The translations under genes were made by a program, and so were the position numbers. A DNA stretch of 64,000 nucleotides, taken from NCBI GenBank assembly GCA_029959195.1, contig CP114119.1, positions 124,001-188,000 on the forward strand, written 5' to 3'. The first letter of the stretch is position 1; each line of letters opens with the position of its first letter. The notes below the pieces were generated by a model. The model was not told the origin of the DNA, made no database searches, and was given only the letters and a program-made list of their open reading frames with translations. This document shows positions 10,230-21,304 of this stretch, piece after piece. Source of the stretch: Dictyophora rubrovolvata (lineage: Eukaryota; Basidiomycota; Agaricomycetes; Phallales; Phallaceae).

Positions 10230-13200
10230 ATGAACATGACTTCTCTCACGACTCACCTTTCTGCATTTCTCGATGCTTCAAGGTTGATTTTCTCGCTGTC
10301 ATCCCCCCAAAGTTGTCTGCCCACTCATCGTCTGTTTTATTTTTAGCTCACAGCAGATCAACATTGACGGAACGTCGCTATCACTACCAGACGTAATTGC
10401 TGTTGCACGACATAATGCGTCAACTGTCATTGATGAATCAACTCGAGAACGCGTCCAAGCCAGTCGGGACGTTCTCAACGAGAAACTCGACGCCCACGTC
10501 AGCATATACGGCGTGAGCACTGGCTTTGGTGGAAGTGGTACATACACTCCTCGTCTGTTGTTTTTCCTTTCCAGCTGATTTTGAGTTGCTTGTATTTCAG
10601 CAAGCACCCGAACACAGGATCATCTTGGTCTAGGTCTAGCACTGTTTCAAATGCAGCACTGCGGTGTCATGTCTTCCGTGCCAGACCACTTGACTTCTAT
10701 GACCATGCCCGAATCTTGGGTCCGTGCCGCCATCCTGATTAGAATTAATTCCCTTCTTCGCGGCCATTCTGGCGTCCGATGGGAGCTTCCCCAGGCTCTC
10801 CAACGACTGCTAACAGAAGACATTACACCACTTGTCCCCCTCAGAGGGAGCATATCCGCTTCCGGAGGTGAGTATTATTCTCAAAGTCTCCCTGCAAAAC
10901 ACAAAACCTTTCGTTCCTTAACTAGACCTGTCTCCACTCTCATACATTGCCGGAACAGTAATGGGGAACCCGTCCGTAAAAGCATATGATACCTGTTCTC
11001 AGTCGGGCCGACGAACTCTCGTCCCATCTCACGTTGCTCTGGCAAACCATAACATTCCTCCCCTAGTTATACAGGCCAAAGAACATCTTGGTCTTCTAAA
11101 CGGTACCGCCTTCTCCGCCGCAGCTGCTAGTATGGCTCTGTACGATGTTGTCCAACTAGCCTTTCTCACCCAAGTTTGTACCGCGATGGCCACAGAAGCT
11201 CTTCTCGGTTCACGCGGTTCTTACATGCCCTTCATCCATGACGTAGCCCGTCCGCATCAAGGACAGGTTCGACTTGATCAAAATTTTTTAACATCATTTT
11301 GCTAACGCTGAATTGAATTCTTCTTCTAGGTCGACGTGGCCCGGACCATTCTCGCTCTCCTGAAAGACAGTAAGCTAGCTCATACCCCGCAAAGCGATAC
11401 CCGGGTGCAAGAAGATAAGGGGACCCTCAAACAAGATCGCTATGCGTTGCGGACTTCCCCGCAGTTTATCGGTCCCCAAGTGGAGGATATACACTCCGCC
11501 TTGTTAGCCGTAACACAAGAACTCAATTCAAGTTAGTATAGCTTTCTGCCGTCAATACATCAGGAAATCAAATCAAAATTAATTTAACCCTTTTAAGCAA
11601 CCGACAATCCTCTAATTGAAAGTGCGACAAGAACGGTACATGATACGGGTAATTTCCAGGCAATGGCGGTAAGTCCTTTCGCTTCTCATGTTCCTCCGAC
11701 CTTGCTTGCTTAAACAAAACTTTTTTTTCAACTTTCCATAAAAAGGTAACCAATGCAATGGAAAAAACTCGTCTAGCGCTCCATCATCTCGGAAAGATTC
11801 TCTTTGCCCAAACCACTGAAATCATGAACCCTGACACCAACAAGGGATTACCACCATCTCTGGCTGCAACAGACCCTTCGCTCAATTTTCATTGTAAAGG
11901 AGTCGAGATCTGCTTGGCTGCTTACGTTTCTGAATTAGGATTCCTGGCAAACCCGGTCTCCACACACATTCAGTCAGCAGAGATGCATAATCAAGCGGTT
12001 AAGTACGTACGAAATTCAGTCCCGGCCAAACTTCTTCCCCACTTTTGCTTACCGTATTTGATCCCCCCCACAGTTCACTGGCACTACTATCCGCGCGCCA
12101 GACTATTACAGCGGTGGATGTTTTGACGTTGGTAAGCCGAGAAGAGGAAAACTTTATTTTTGAATTTGAATGCCCGCTAACGCCAATACATATGTAGATC
12201 ATCGCATCGTGTATATATTCATCATGTCAAGGTAAGTCAGTTGTGTGCATGGCACGAGGTTTTTTTTTTCTGTATATGCAAACAAAGACAACCCTTAATC
12301 TGACCCTTTCTTTCCCTCTCTTTTCGTCAACCTGATTCACAGCCCTCGATCTTCGGGCCTTGCAACTCAGCCTCGTGGAGGGCTTTCAAGAGATCATCGC
12401 CAGAATCACAACGTGTTACTTCGGGACCAAGGAACCATTGGGCATTCCGAAAGAAGAAGACGACGTTGTCGTCCACCGGCACCAATATGGTGGCATCAAA
12501 AACCCGCTAACCGAATTAGGCGTAGGCAGTGCTGCAATCCGAAGCGGGGTCAAGCCACAAGTCAAAGATTCCGAACAAGATCCAGATCACTTTTTCCTTC
12601 CTTCTCATAATTCAACAGTTCCCCACAAACACCACTCGCACCACTCTCTGTGTCATTTATCCGGCACATCTTCCCCTCCTTTGTCCGAGTTCAGAGGAGC
12701 GGAACCGAGGGCGGGTCCGGAGGAGGAAGATCAAGGTAAGCAATTTACGCTTATCCCGATATGAGCTTCTTGTGGTGACAATCTTTTTTTTTTTTTTTGA
12801 ATTACAGATCCAGATCCAGAAAGGACGGATCTGTTCGTTGAAAGTCAGACACCCGACGCCGACGTGAATTTCAATGATTCGTGTCCCAATGATGCTTTTT
12901 CTAGCGGGTGCACTAACTCATCGGATGCTGGCACATTAAGCGACGATGATGGGTTTGCCGTTTCCCCGTCTTATGGATCTTCGTTAACTTCCGTAACATC
13001 TATGGCAAGTCTTTTAGGAAAGAACTGCGGGGTGCCAGGAATCTCCGATTCGCTTTGTCGTGAGCTTGAAAAGACATTTTTGGATACATTCTGGCACAAC
13101 ACGACTATGGATGCCGAGGAACAGGTTCGAACGGCTGTTAACTGTCTTATCAGCAGGCTACTACAGGAAGCTTTTCGAAGCAGTGGCTTAAGCAACAACG

Positions 13201-13640
13201 CCAATCCCGATTTATCGGTTGATCTTTTCAGCCTTAGAAGCATTCTGCCAGATTACCGTGCGAGCTTAGAAACAGCTTGTTTGGATCTTATTGTGCGGGA
13301 GCGGAAACGCTTTCTCACTTGTCCAGTCGAGGAACTCCCGACCCCTGGACTAGTGGGTTTGGGAAGTCGTCATATCCACGGATTCGTCAGGAAAGAACTG
13401 GGTATCGGAATGCACGGTATTGAGAACTTGATGGCATTTAACGGAGGATTGAATTCTCAGGAAGCGACTACGGGGGAGAAGATTTCGTTAATCTATGACG
13501 TAAGTTGTTATTCGGTTAGCCTTTTTCGACGTGCACTTTTCTAAATGGGGTTCTTTTTTTTTTTCTTTTTTTCCTTTAAGGCAATAAAGAGTGGACGTAT
13601 ACAACCGGTCTTGAGAGATATCATGTCGAGCCTAGCCTAG
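10230..13640 (+). CDS. PAL: Phenylalanine/aromatic amino acid ammonia-lyase
   Basis: Converts L-phenylalanine to trans-cinnamate and ammonia through the MIO cofactor formed from Ala-Ser-Gly. The N-terminal part has [10 protein letters not shown]. The MIO triad lies in [17 protein letters not shown], which is split by an intron exactly after ASG plus one base. Other family motifs are [27 protein letters not shown] and [16 protein letters not shown]. Expected introns occur throughout. Start chosen at 10230 because an upstream ATG is closed by a stop. The C-terminal region is unusual: about 185 mostly acidic, Ser/Pro/His-rich residues are inserted between ITTCYFG and LCRELEK, before the DAEEQ helix. 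It ends LRDIMSSLA at 13640. PAL versus a histidase-like or tyrosine-active variant cannot be settled by eye. Confidence 0.93.
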
Positions 13641-13832
13641 TTAGATTTAGTTTCTTTTTTCGCCTTCCCCCTGTCATTGCTTTGGTATTTTAGTGCTTGT
13701 AACACGTATATTGTACAATCGCAGCTTGCTACATTGTGTACCGTATCTAATACAATTTGCTTTCGATGCTACTTGTAGAAACACAAGGAAAAAAATAAAG
13801 ATTGAAGAACCCAAGCTGCGCGAATTACTGAA

Positions 13833-14810
13833 TTACTGATGCAGCTCTCCCTTCAGTATCAGCTCCCACTGGTCTTCACCCGGGAGGCTATTCGATAACG
13901 GAGGAATAAGAGGTATATAAACCCAGTTCGAGCTGATTTCAGGCTCAACTTCAGTTTCAAATTCAGTTTCGGAATTCGAACTTGAGCTGGAACAAAGGAT
14001 ACCAGCATCACCGTCATGGTGCCGACGATCCTGCCCCATCGCACAGACAGGCCCGCTCTGATTTTGAGTTTTATCCTTTGACTTGCTAAACATGGGCTGA
14101 GGCGAAGACCGTGAAACGACTTTTGGCAAGTTCGAAGAATTGACGAGAGCCTTTTTGAGCAGTGGAACTTCTACCCGACGACGTTTGTTGGGAAGTGGCC
14201 GGCGAAGATCGGGTCCAGGTTGGAGGGCATGCGGATGAGGAGTTAAGGGAGAGGAGAGGCGTGGGCGTGGGGGGATTAACAAGCAACGTTGTTGAGGTTG
14301 ACTGGTGACAGGAGGTTCTGGGTCAGGATGTAGGGCACGGATATTAGCTGCGCTGCCTGCGTAGGAACAACGATGACCAGAAGACGAGTTTTCCAAATTG
14401 CTCAGCGGTTCTGCTTCTACACGTCGTTGTCGTAACCGTGATCCGGACGACTCTCCGTGTAGATTTGAGCAGATATCGTATGACCAAAAGGATGCAAAAT
14501 CATTCTCGTCGTTTTTCTTACGTAAATTGCCATACCGGTGTCCGTTTAACAGTGACTGCAGCTCAGACTGGGAAGTTGCGGGATTGTTATAGTATCCCTG
14601 GCGTTGCAGTTTGGTTTCGCGGACGGTTCTGCGCGATGGTTTGCTCGACAGGAACGACGAGAATGGATCTCCCGTTGTAACCACATCAATGAAGGCGAAA
14701 GATCCAGGAAGGAAGAGCTGACTCTGAGAGAGGTCGTCATAACCATTGGGATGGGAGCGTGCGTTGCTGTTATAGCTCCATGACACACTTCGCAATGATG
14801 TGCACGTCAT
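13833..14810 (-). CDS. Hypothetical disordered Ser/Pro/Arg-rich protein
   Basis: An uninterrupted frame of about 325 residues from MTCTSLRSVSW to the stop at 13833. The open frame extends to 14843, but a 57-bp GT-AG intron appears to end just before GTCGAAAGATG, so the ATG at 14810 is preferred. The protein is rich in Ser, Pro, Arg and Gln, and has a basic cluster (NKRRRVEV) that could be a nuclear signal. The C-terminus is conserved-looking (NWVYIPLIPP...EDQWELILKGELHQ). No domain, signal peptide or membrane segment is recognised. It is convergent with PAL, 192 bp apart. Nuclear or regulatory role is a guess only. Confidence 0.6.
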   Translation of the reverse strand: MTCTSLRSVSWSYNSNARSHPNGYDDLSQSQLFLPGSFAFIDVVTTGDPFSSFLSSKPSRRTVRETKLQRQGYYNNPATSQSELQSLLNGHRYGNLRKKNDENDFASFWSYDICSNLHGESSGSRLRQRRVEAEPLSNLENSSSGHRCSYAGSAANIRALHPDPEPPVTSQPQQRCLLIPPRPRLSSPLTPHPHALQPGPDLRRPLPNKRRRVEVPLLKKALVNSSNLPKVVSRSSPQPMFSKSKDKTQNQSGPVCAMGQDRRHHDGDAGILCSSSSSNSETEFETEVEPEISSNWVYIPLIPPLSNSLPGEDQWELILKGELHQ

Positions 14811-15277
14811 CTTTCGACCTGTTGGAACCACAATATGAAGCAATCTCTTCGAGAGAAGAATTTGTGTGATACTTACAAAGTGAAATTACAGAGTTGGGTT
14901 AGGTTACAGGGTAACAGGATGCATGAGGACTTGGCCTTTTTATAAAACGCCAGTTCATGTCCTTGGACTTGATAGTTTAATCATCCTCAATTGTCCTGCG
15001 TGGCTCCGGCTTGGCCATAGAGCGGTAGAGCGGATAGAGTTGGCAGCGGGGCGAACAGTCATAGTCACTCGCTCGTGTCCTCAAGTTTCCTGGACGGTGA
15101 CGAAGTCTTTGGGCTTGACCCGTGGAGGACGACGCCACCGCGTCACTGTCCCTCAGCTCTATCGGTAAACGTTAAACGTTATTGGTTCGCTTAATAAACT
15201 TCCAGCCTCGTCAGGCGTATTGCCGCTGGGACACAAGAGAGACCTTGTGAGAGGGGACAGAACCCGAAGTCTCGGTG

Positions 15278-16254
15278 TGTCGCAAAAATCCTTCGAGGAT
15301 TATAATGCATTATAAACCTAAAAAAGGTTGTCAGACGCCGAGGGGGTTTATAATTGGTTTATAATCATTTCAAGGCTCCAATAAACCGCCAGCCATGTTT
15401 ATAAACTAAATCAGTGGTTTTTTATACATTTACTTTTGTAAATCATCTTACTCCTGTTTTTTTTTAACTTTGTTTTTTTTCAAACAGAATCACAAGTCAG
15501 AGTAGCTTTCAAAAAAATTATATTGAACATATATATGTACATAGTCTATATACGCTATGAAAGAGCGTAATTACCACTGCTACTAGACTAATCTACTGCT
15601 GCTGCTACTACTAAGACTACTAAGACTAAGACTAAGGCTAAGACTAAGACCAAGACTACTACTAGACTACTACTAGACTACTACTACTGTACATATGACG
15701 AATACCACTAAGTGGGGCAACATGACCGACTTGAAAATGAACGAAGTCCCGAGTTGGGAACCTGATCTTGCGCACAGACCATCCTCTTTTTTGTGCGATT
15801 CAAGACGTTCAGAGATTAGCCGATGAATGAGTTTTTAGCCGATCACAACTCAGGCGAAGTTGCAGGGCATTCATTGGAGAAGGGACCCGAAAATAAAGGT
15901 ACAGGGGAGAAAACTAAGCTCTATACATCGTGAAATTGAAAATAAATGCAAAATTAATTTCACGTTGGGTAAATAAACCCGATTTGAATTATAAACCCCT
16001 TTCGATTTTTGCGACATTGCTATGTTATTGTGAAACTGTGTATATACATAAATCTATAAGAGGTTTGATGCCACTGAAACGAGCTATGTGGGATGGGCGG
16101 AAAAAGAAAGAAGTTGAGTTGGGAGACATGTTATCTAGCTGTAGTGGGAAGAGGAAAGAAACAGTTGGTTGTCGCAGCGGCAGCGTTTCCCGCTCTGCCC
16201 AACGCTGATACCCCGCGCGGCACTTCACTATAGAACATTCGGATTTTTGCGACA
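15278..16254. mobile_element. Candidate non-autonomous TIR DNA element
   Basis: TGTCGCAAAAATC at 15278-15290 reappears inverted as GATTTTTGCGACA at 16242-16254. A third, also inverted, copy lies at 16004-16016. Next to the left end lies GGGTTTATAAT, and its inverse (ATTATAAACCCC) lies beside the copy at 16004. TTTATAA motifs recur inside, as in subterminal repeats of hAT-, KDZ- or Mutator-like elements. No transposase frame and no clear target-site duplication were seen. Either 15278-16016 or 15278-16254 may be the true extent, or two elements are nested. Confidence 0.5.
15573..15690. repeat. CTA/AGACTA-type imperfect tandem repeat
   Basis: Imperfect triplets and hexamers built from CTA, CTG and AAGACT run across about 118 bp inside the candidate element. 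Confidence 0.85.
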
Positions 16255-17642
16255 TTAATAATAAAGCGAGTTCCGTTTGGAGGTCTTCCCCAGTTTTTCA
16301 GCTTGATTAAGCACTGGGTAGCTGGTGAATCAGAAGATGGCCGGGAGTCGTTGAAGGGAAGAAGGGAGTTCCGGCGGGTAGACCTGGTAGGTTACTAGTG
16401 ACTTGTTAACCCATCCCTGAAGCTCGTAGCTCAAAAAAAACATATCTTGGTGACTTCAAATTCCTAACGTTAACTTTCTGCCTTTTTTCTTTCATTTCAT
16501 ACAAAAAATAAAACTTCAAATCTCATACAGATTTGCCCCCAAATTTGAAATATTTTATCGGCCGCAGGTTTATTTCTAGCACAGCCCGCCATCACCTCTT
16601 CTCAAGCACAAGTGGTAGTTCCGGCTTCGATCACAAAAATGTTTATAAACCAAACCAAATCTATTAGCTTTAACTTTGTGTTAATTTCCATTCTTGCAAT
16701 GTATAGAACCTTAGTTTCCCCCCTTGCAATACAATCACATACAATGTACTTTTAGAAGACAACTCTAACTCGTGATCTTAAAGATGGAGAAACTTAAAAG
16801 TATCAAAAAGGGAACAAAAGAACGGGCATGTAATTCTTTATGTAAATTTTCAATATAAAATTGCCGATTTAGTCAATAAACACGGCTGCCAGTTTGTTGT
16901 AGCCTTGAGTCAATTATAAGCATTATTAACCTCCTTTCCGCCTAACAACCTTATTAGGTCTATGATTCCTAGTAAACCAATTTTGATTCCCCTGACAAAT
17001 TGACCTCCTTTCTTGGATTAATTGAACCTGAATCGGTAACTACAAGAACATCGCAAGCGAACTCTACTTGCATGTTTTTCTCTTCTTCTCATTCAAGTGC
17101 TCGTTAGAACAAGGCAAAGTGAACTGACATTACAATTTTGACAGGAGGCGAATCGTCGAAAGAAGGCCACTGCTTGCCGGGCCCAGCTTCTTCCTACCAA
17201 ATAGATTGTTATTTTCCGCCCTGAGTCAAATGATTTTTGAATACGATAAGACATCCGTAAAAGACTGTGGGTTGCCCTGATACTATGTAAGTTTGCTGCT
17301 GCCATCTGCTACTGAAACATTTTACACAACTCTGTTCAGCCCACAGTACTCGATAATCAACCCAGCAATTTTGTCCGAGAAGTGGATATAGCATTTATTG
17401 ACAACATTTGCTTCCATTGCGGCTTCTGATGTGGTTTCTTTTATACGATCGAATTGAATCGTGTGAACATCGCCATTCTAACCGAATCCCACAGTGATAT
17501 TGAGCTGAATGACACCGGAAAATATCCAATAGGAGACCCGAATTCATGACTTAACCGGCAGATAGTCAATAAGAAGGCTAAAAGATATGTGTCGGTTGGT
17601 AATCCTATAAATACTTACTTCCCTCCTGTGCTTGATACCACT

Positions 17643-19802
17643 ATGCAGTTCCATGCTTCCTTTTGGGCTTCTGTGGGACTCACAGGAGTGGCCCTCTACT
17701 TGGTATACCAGCGATGGAGCTACAAGATCCCCCGAGGTAAGTTGTTAGTTAACTATCTTTGGCAATTCTGAGCTTTGATGAACCACAAGGCCTGAAATTT
17801 CCCCCTGGCCCACCTGGTCGCTTTTTGATTGGCAATTTGTTGGATTTACCGACAAGCAAAGAGTGGTTAACCTTCAACCGATGGGCCAAGGATTATGGTT
17901 AGCGTTTGTTGTTCAATCGCAGACTGCATTTACCTTAAAAAACATTTACCAAGGTGATCTGGTCTATCTGAAGATGTTTGGTATCTCCTTACTGTTCGTG
18001 AATTCACATGAACTTGCGCGAGAACTCTTCGACAAAAGAGGTCATATTTATTCAGATAGGGCACACTCAGTCGCTTTGAATGAGTTGTATGTAAACTTCC
18101 ATGTTCTTTCTGGTGACTGTTCTATTTCATTCTTAGAGTCCGACTTGATTGGGCCGTTATTATGATGCCCTACGGCGAGCTATGGAGACAAACTAGAACT
18201 TACTTTCATCAGTATCTTAATCAGAATGCTGTCCAGAATTATCGCGAAGTTCAAATGAAACATACTAAGTAATACTGTGGAACAGTGCCGCCTTCTGAAC
18301 TTTTTTTAAATTGGCTATTGATTTTGCTTCTTAGGGTCTTGTTGAAACTACTCTATCAGTCACCCGATCGTTTTCGCTCGCATATTCGCTTCATTATGGG
18401 AGCAATTGTATTGGAGGTATGTCCCTGGGCTATTTGGAAATTACCTAGTGCATTTAACGTCAATAGGTCACATATGGCATTCAGGCCACCTCTGAGAAAA
18501 ACCCGTACATTGTCCTATCTGAAGAAACAATTACGGAGCTTACCAAGGTAGGGGTTCCGGGAGCTTATTTCGTAGATGTTGTACCTCTTTGTGAGTGATA
18601 GTCTTCATAGTCATAGTCCCTCCCCACGGCTGTATTGAATACTTTTAACTAGTAAAATACATACCTATTTGGTTCCCTGGAGCAAAGTTCCGCCGTGAGC
18701 TGGACAATTTGAGAATTAAGGTCCAGGAAATGGTCGATAAGCCCATTGAAGCTGTCCATGCTGCTTTAGTACGTTTTTTTATTTCCAAGTACTATGCGTA
18801 CGCGTAGTAACTGTCGTGTAATGCATGCGATTATAGCGAGACGGAAAAGCCATCCCTTGCATCGTTACTTCACTCATGGAACGATTAGAGAACGACACAG
18901 ATCGACCTGTCAACTATGAAGAGATTGCCAAAAAGGTTGCTGGTACTGTGTATCTGGCTGGTATTGATACCGTGTGTTGGCCTTTAAATACTTGAGATCA
19001 CTGTTTATTAATCTTTCAGTAGACGGACGGATATCTTTTACTGTTTGTCCGCGCCATGCTATTACATCCTCACGTCCAAAAACGAGCGCAAGAAGAACTC
19101 GATGAGGTCGTGGGCCCCGATGCCCTACCATCTTTCGATCATTTTGCGAGATTGAGATACATCTGGGCCATCGTGCATGAAGTGATTAGGTGGCAAACCG
19201 TTACTCCTATTGCCCTACCACATTTACTTGTTGCGGAAGATGTTGTTGACGGATATTTCATCCCCAAAGGAACAGTAGTATTCGGAAATGCCTGGTAAGA
19301 ACTGTCCAGTTGTGAGTCATTGGCTTTTAGAGCTGCTCATATTTTTACTAGGACATTGCTTCGAAGTAAATCTGTGTATGGTGCGGATGCGGATCAATTC
19401 AAGCCGGAGAGGTTTTTGGACGAAAATACGCCTCTTCCAGAGTTTGGTTTTGGTTTTGGGCGACGGTGCGTCTTGTTGTAATTGACTTCTTCTTTACATA
19501 TTACGTATTGATCGATCATTGATATCAAGAGTGTGCCCTGGTCAATACTTAGCAGAAAGTACCGCATTTATTGCCAGTGCTTGTATTTTGCATCTATTTC
19601 ACATCCTTCCAAAACAAGGCAAGAACGGGCCGGAGCTTCCAGGAGTAGACGATTATGACTCTGGGCTTCTTTTGTATGTCTACTGTGGAGTTTTGACATG
19701 TTCGCTACCAACATTTTTTTCAGGCGACCGAAGGATTTTAGCTGTCGGATTATTCCAAGATCTTCTCTGGCTGTTCATACACTTGAAGAACTGGATCTTT
19801 GA
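17643..19802 (+). CDS. Cytochrome P450 monooxygenase
   Basis: Complete microsomal P450 with about nine introns. The N-terminal anchor is ASVGLTGVALYLVYQRW, followed by the hinge FPPGPPGR. Further on come MMPYGELWRQTRTYFHQY (C helix), KYIPIWFPGAKFRREL, VAGTVYLAGIDT (I-helix region, AGxDT), EVIRWQTVTPIALPH (ExxR) and the heme loop FGFGRRVCPGQYLAEST with the Cys ligand. It ends AVHTLEELDL at 19802. The start at 17643 matches the paralogue at the left edge; an in-frame ATG exists at 17589. The motif set resembles the O-methylsterigmatocystin-oxidoreductase-like P450s common in Agaricomycetes. No obvious lesion was seen. No neighbouring biosynthetic core gene identifies a pathway. Confidence 0.9.
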
Positions 19803-20828
19803 GATTTATTATTTGAGATAGCGTCACAAAGATTTTTTCTGTATTTCATGATGTAAATTTAGCTTGATACACGCTTAACCAAGTTTCTGTTTTCCGAGTT
19901 AAGGTTACTTTTTTTCCGTCACGAGTATATACTTCGATACTTTTTTGGTACTTTTACAAATCAACATGCTTTTCAAAGTCCATATATATAATACTTACGT
20001 TCATAGTTGCCAGCCTAGAAAGCGACAGTGACTGTCGAAATAAAGCGGAGATTGAATCGCTAAAAGACGGCATAGACTGTCGTAAAATGCTACATGTGCG
20101 ACCTCAAAATCTAACACGTTTAACTTCGCCATTAACCGTACCCCCAATTGTTCGTTTTCTTCATTCAAATCCACATTCATGCTCACATTCGAATGTCTCA
20201 CTGTCCCACAATCGAGGATACCGATCACTCGCCCAAAAGTCTAGATATTACGGACCGGTCCCTTCTGATGTCCTCCCACGAGTTGTAAATCCGAGTCAAA
20301 GTGCGGTTTTTGTTTGTGCAAGAGATGTTTTTGTGATTCACGTTTGTCAGTCATTAGCCATGATATAGAGGGTGGTGGTGCTAATAAACAGGAAAAAGGT
20401 ATGTTTTTGTATCTGAGATGAGGTGTTTTTTAACCCCAGTTGTTGAAGATGCAATAAGACCCAAATTAGTTAAAGGGACCCCTGAGTATCTGAAATGGGT
20501 ACGGTTTCAGTAATGCTACTCTTTCAAGTACAACACAGGATTAACCTGGACGTGCTTTCGCTCTTCTACGCTATAAGTGTTCAGAAACGCCGAGTCCCCG
20601 CTTGTTAGGCAAGAACCAACAAGCATTCCGAGAGCTAATAATAACCGGTCAGAAGGTAGTTAATCCCCTTCATTTTTTCTCAATTATATTACATATATAT
20701 ATATTCGAAAGCGGACAATCGAATCATACGTCTATGAAAACACTACGCGATACCGTCTTTCCTTTCTGGCGCATAAAATATACTTCCCAACAATAACCCA
20801 CAAACCACCGTCATCGCGCACTAAGAAA
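19803..20828. other. Intergenic region without supported gene
   Basis: Frames at 20001-20368 overlap on opposite strands and show no domain. A short AT repeat lies at 20692-20703. I see nothing else. Confidence 0.4.
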
Positions 20829-21188
20829 TTGGCACCATCCTACAACGTCTTCGTCCTACTCTCCTTTAACCCGAAAAGCCCTCATCCTTTCTCATGCCGC
20901 ACCCTCCATGTCTCAAACAAACTCAGACGCCTAAAGGAGAGTGATCCAAAATTCGATCCACGCATGAACCAAATCGGTATTAGAGTCTACTTTGAAAAGC
21001 CCGTTTTCGAGAATCATTTAGAGGGGATGTGGATCCCCGTCAGTGATCTGCTTCTTGGGAAGATTTTGGACATTTATGATAGCTTTGGAAGGGAGGACTC
21101 GGAGAAGGGGGACGAGATTAGAGAAGTTTGTGCTAGATCTTTTGAAAAGTTTGTTGTACGGGGTGAGAGTGTTTCTGTTGCGTGGTAA
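20829..21188 (+). CDS. Hypothetical protein, about 119 residues
   Basis: Single-exon frame MAPSYNVF...ESVSVAW. The middle has a plausible folded character (MNQIGIRVYFEKPVFENHLEGMW and ISDLLLG-type hydrophobic spacing), and it ends in a charged helix. No family recognised. An upstream exon is possible, because the frame starts abruptly after an AT-rich stretch. It is convergent with the mannosyltransferase gene, about 115 bp away. Confidence 0.4.
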   Translation: MAPSYNVFVLLSFNPKSPHPFSCRTLHVSNKLRRLKESDPKFDPRMNQIGIRVYFEKPVFENHLEGMWIPVSDLLLGKILDIYDSFGREDSEKGDEIREVCARSFEKFVVRGESVSVAW

Positions 21189-21304
21189 TTTGGAAAGCAA
21201 ATAAATAAAAGTTTTTTTTGGTATTATTATTATGTTGTGTGTGATATATATAATTAGGCCCCGATGAGTGATTCATTCCATTTTCCGATACGCTGTGCCC
21301 GTTC

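Larger units (their letters stand above)
14811..17642. other. Gene-poor, repeat-bearing region
   Basis: About 2.8 kb without a supported gene. It holds a candidate TIR-bounded element, a CTA-type repeat and several TTTATAAAC motifs. The frames at 14923-15168, 15930-16208 and 17093-17394 have no family features. Confidence 0.5.
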
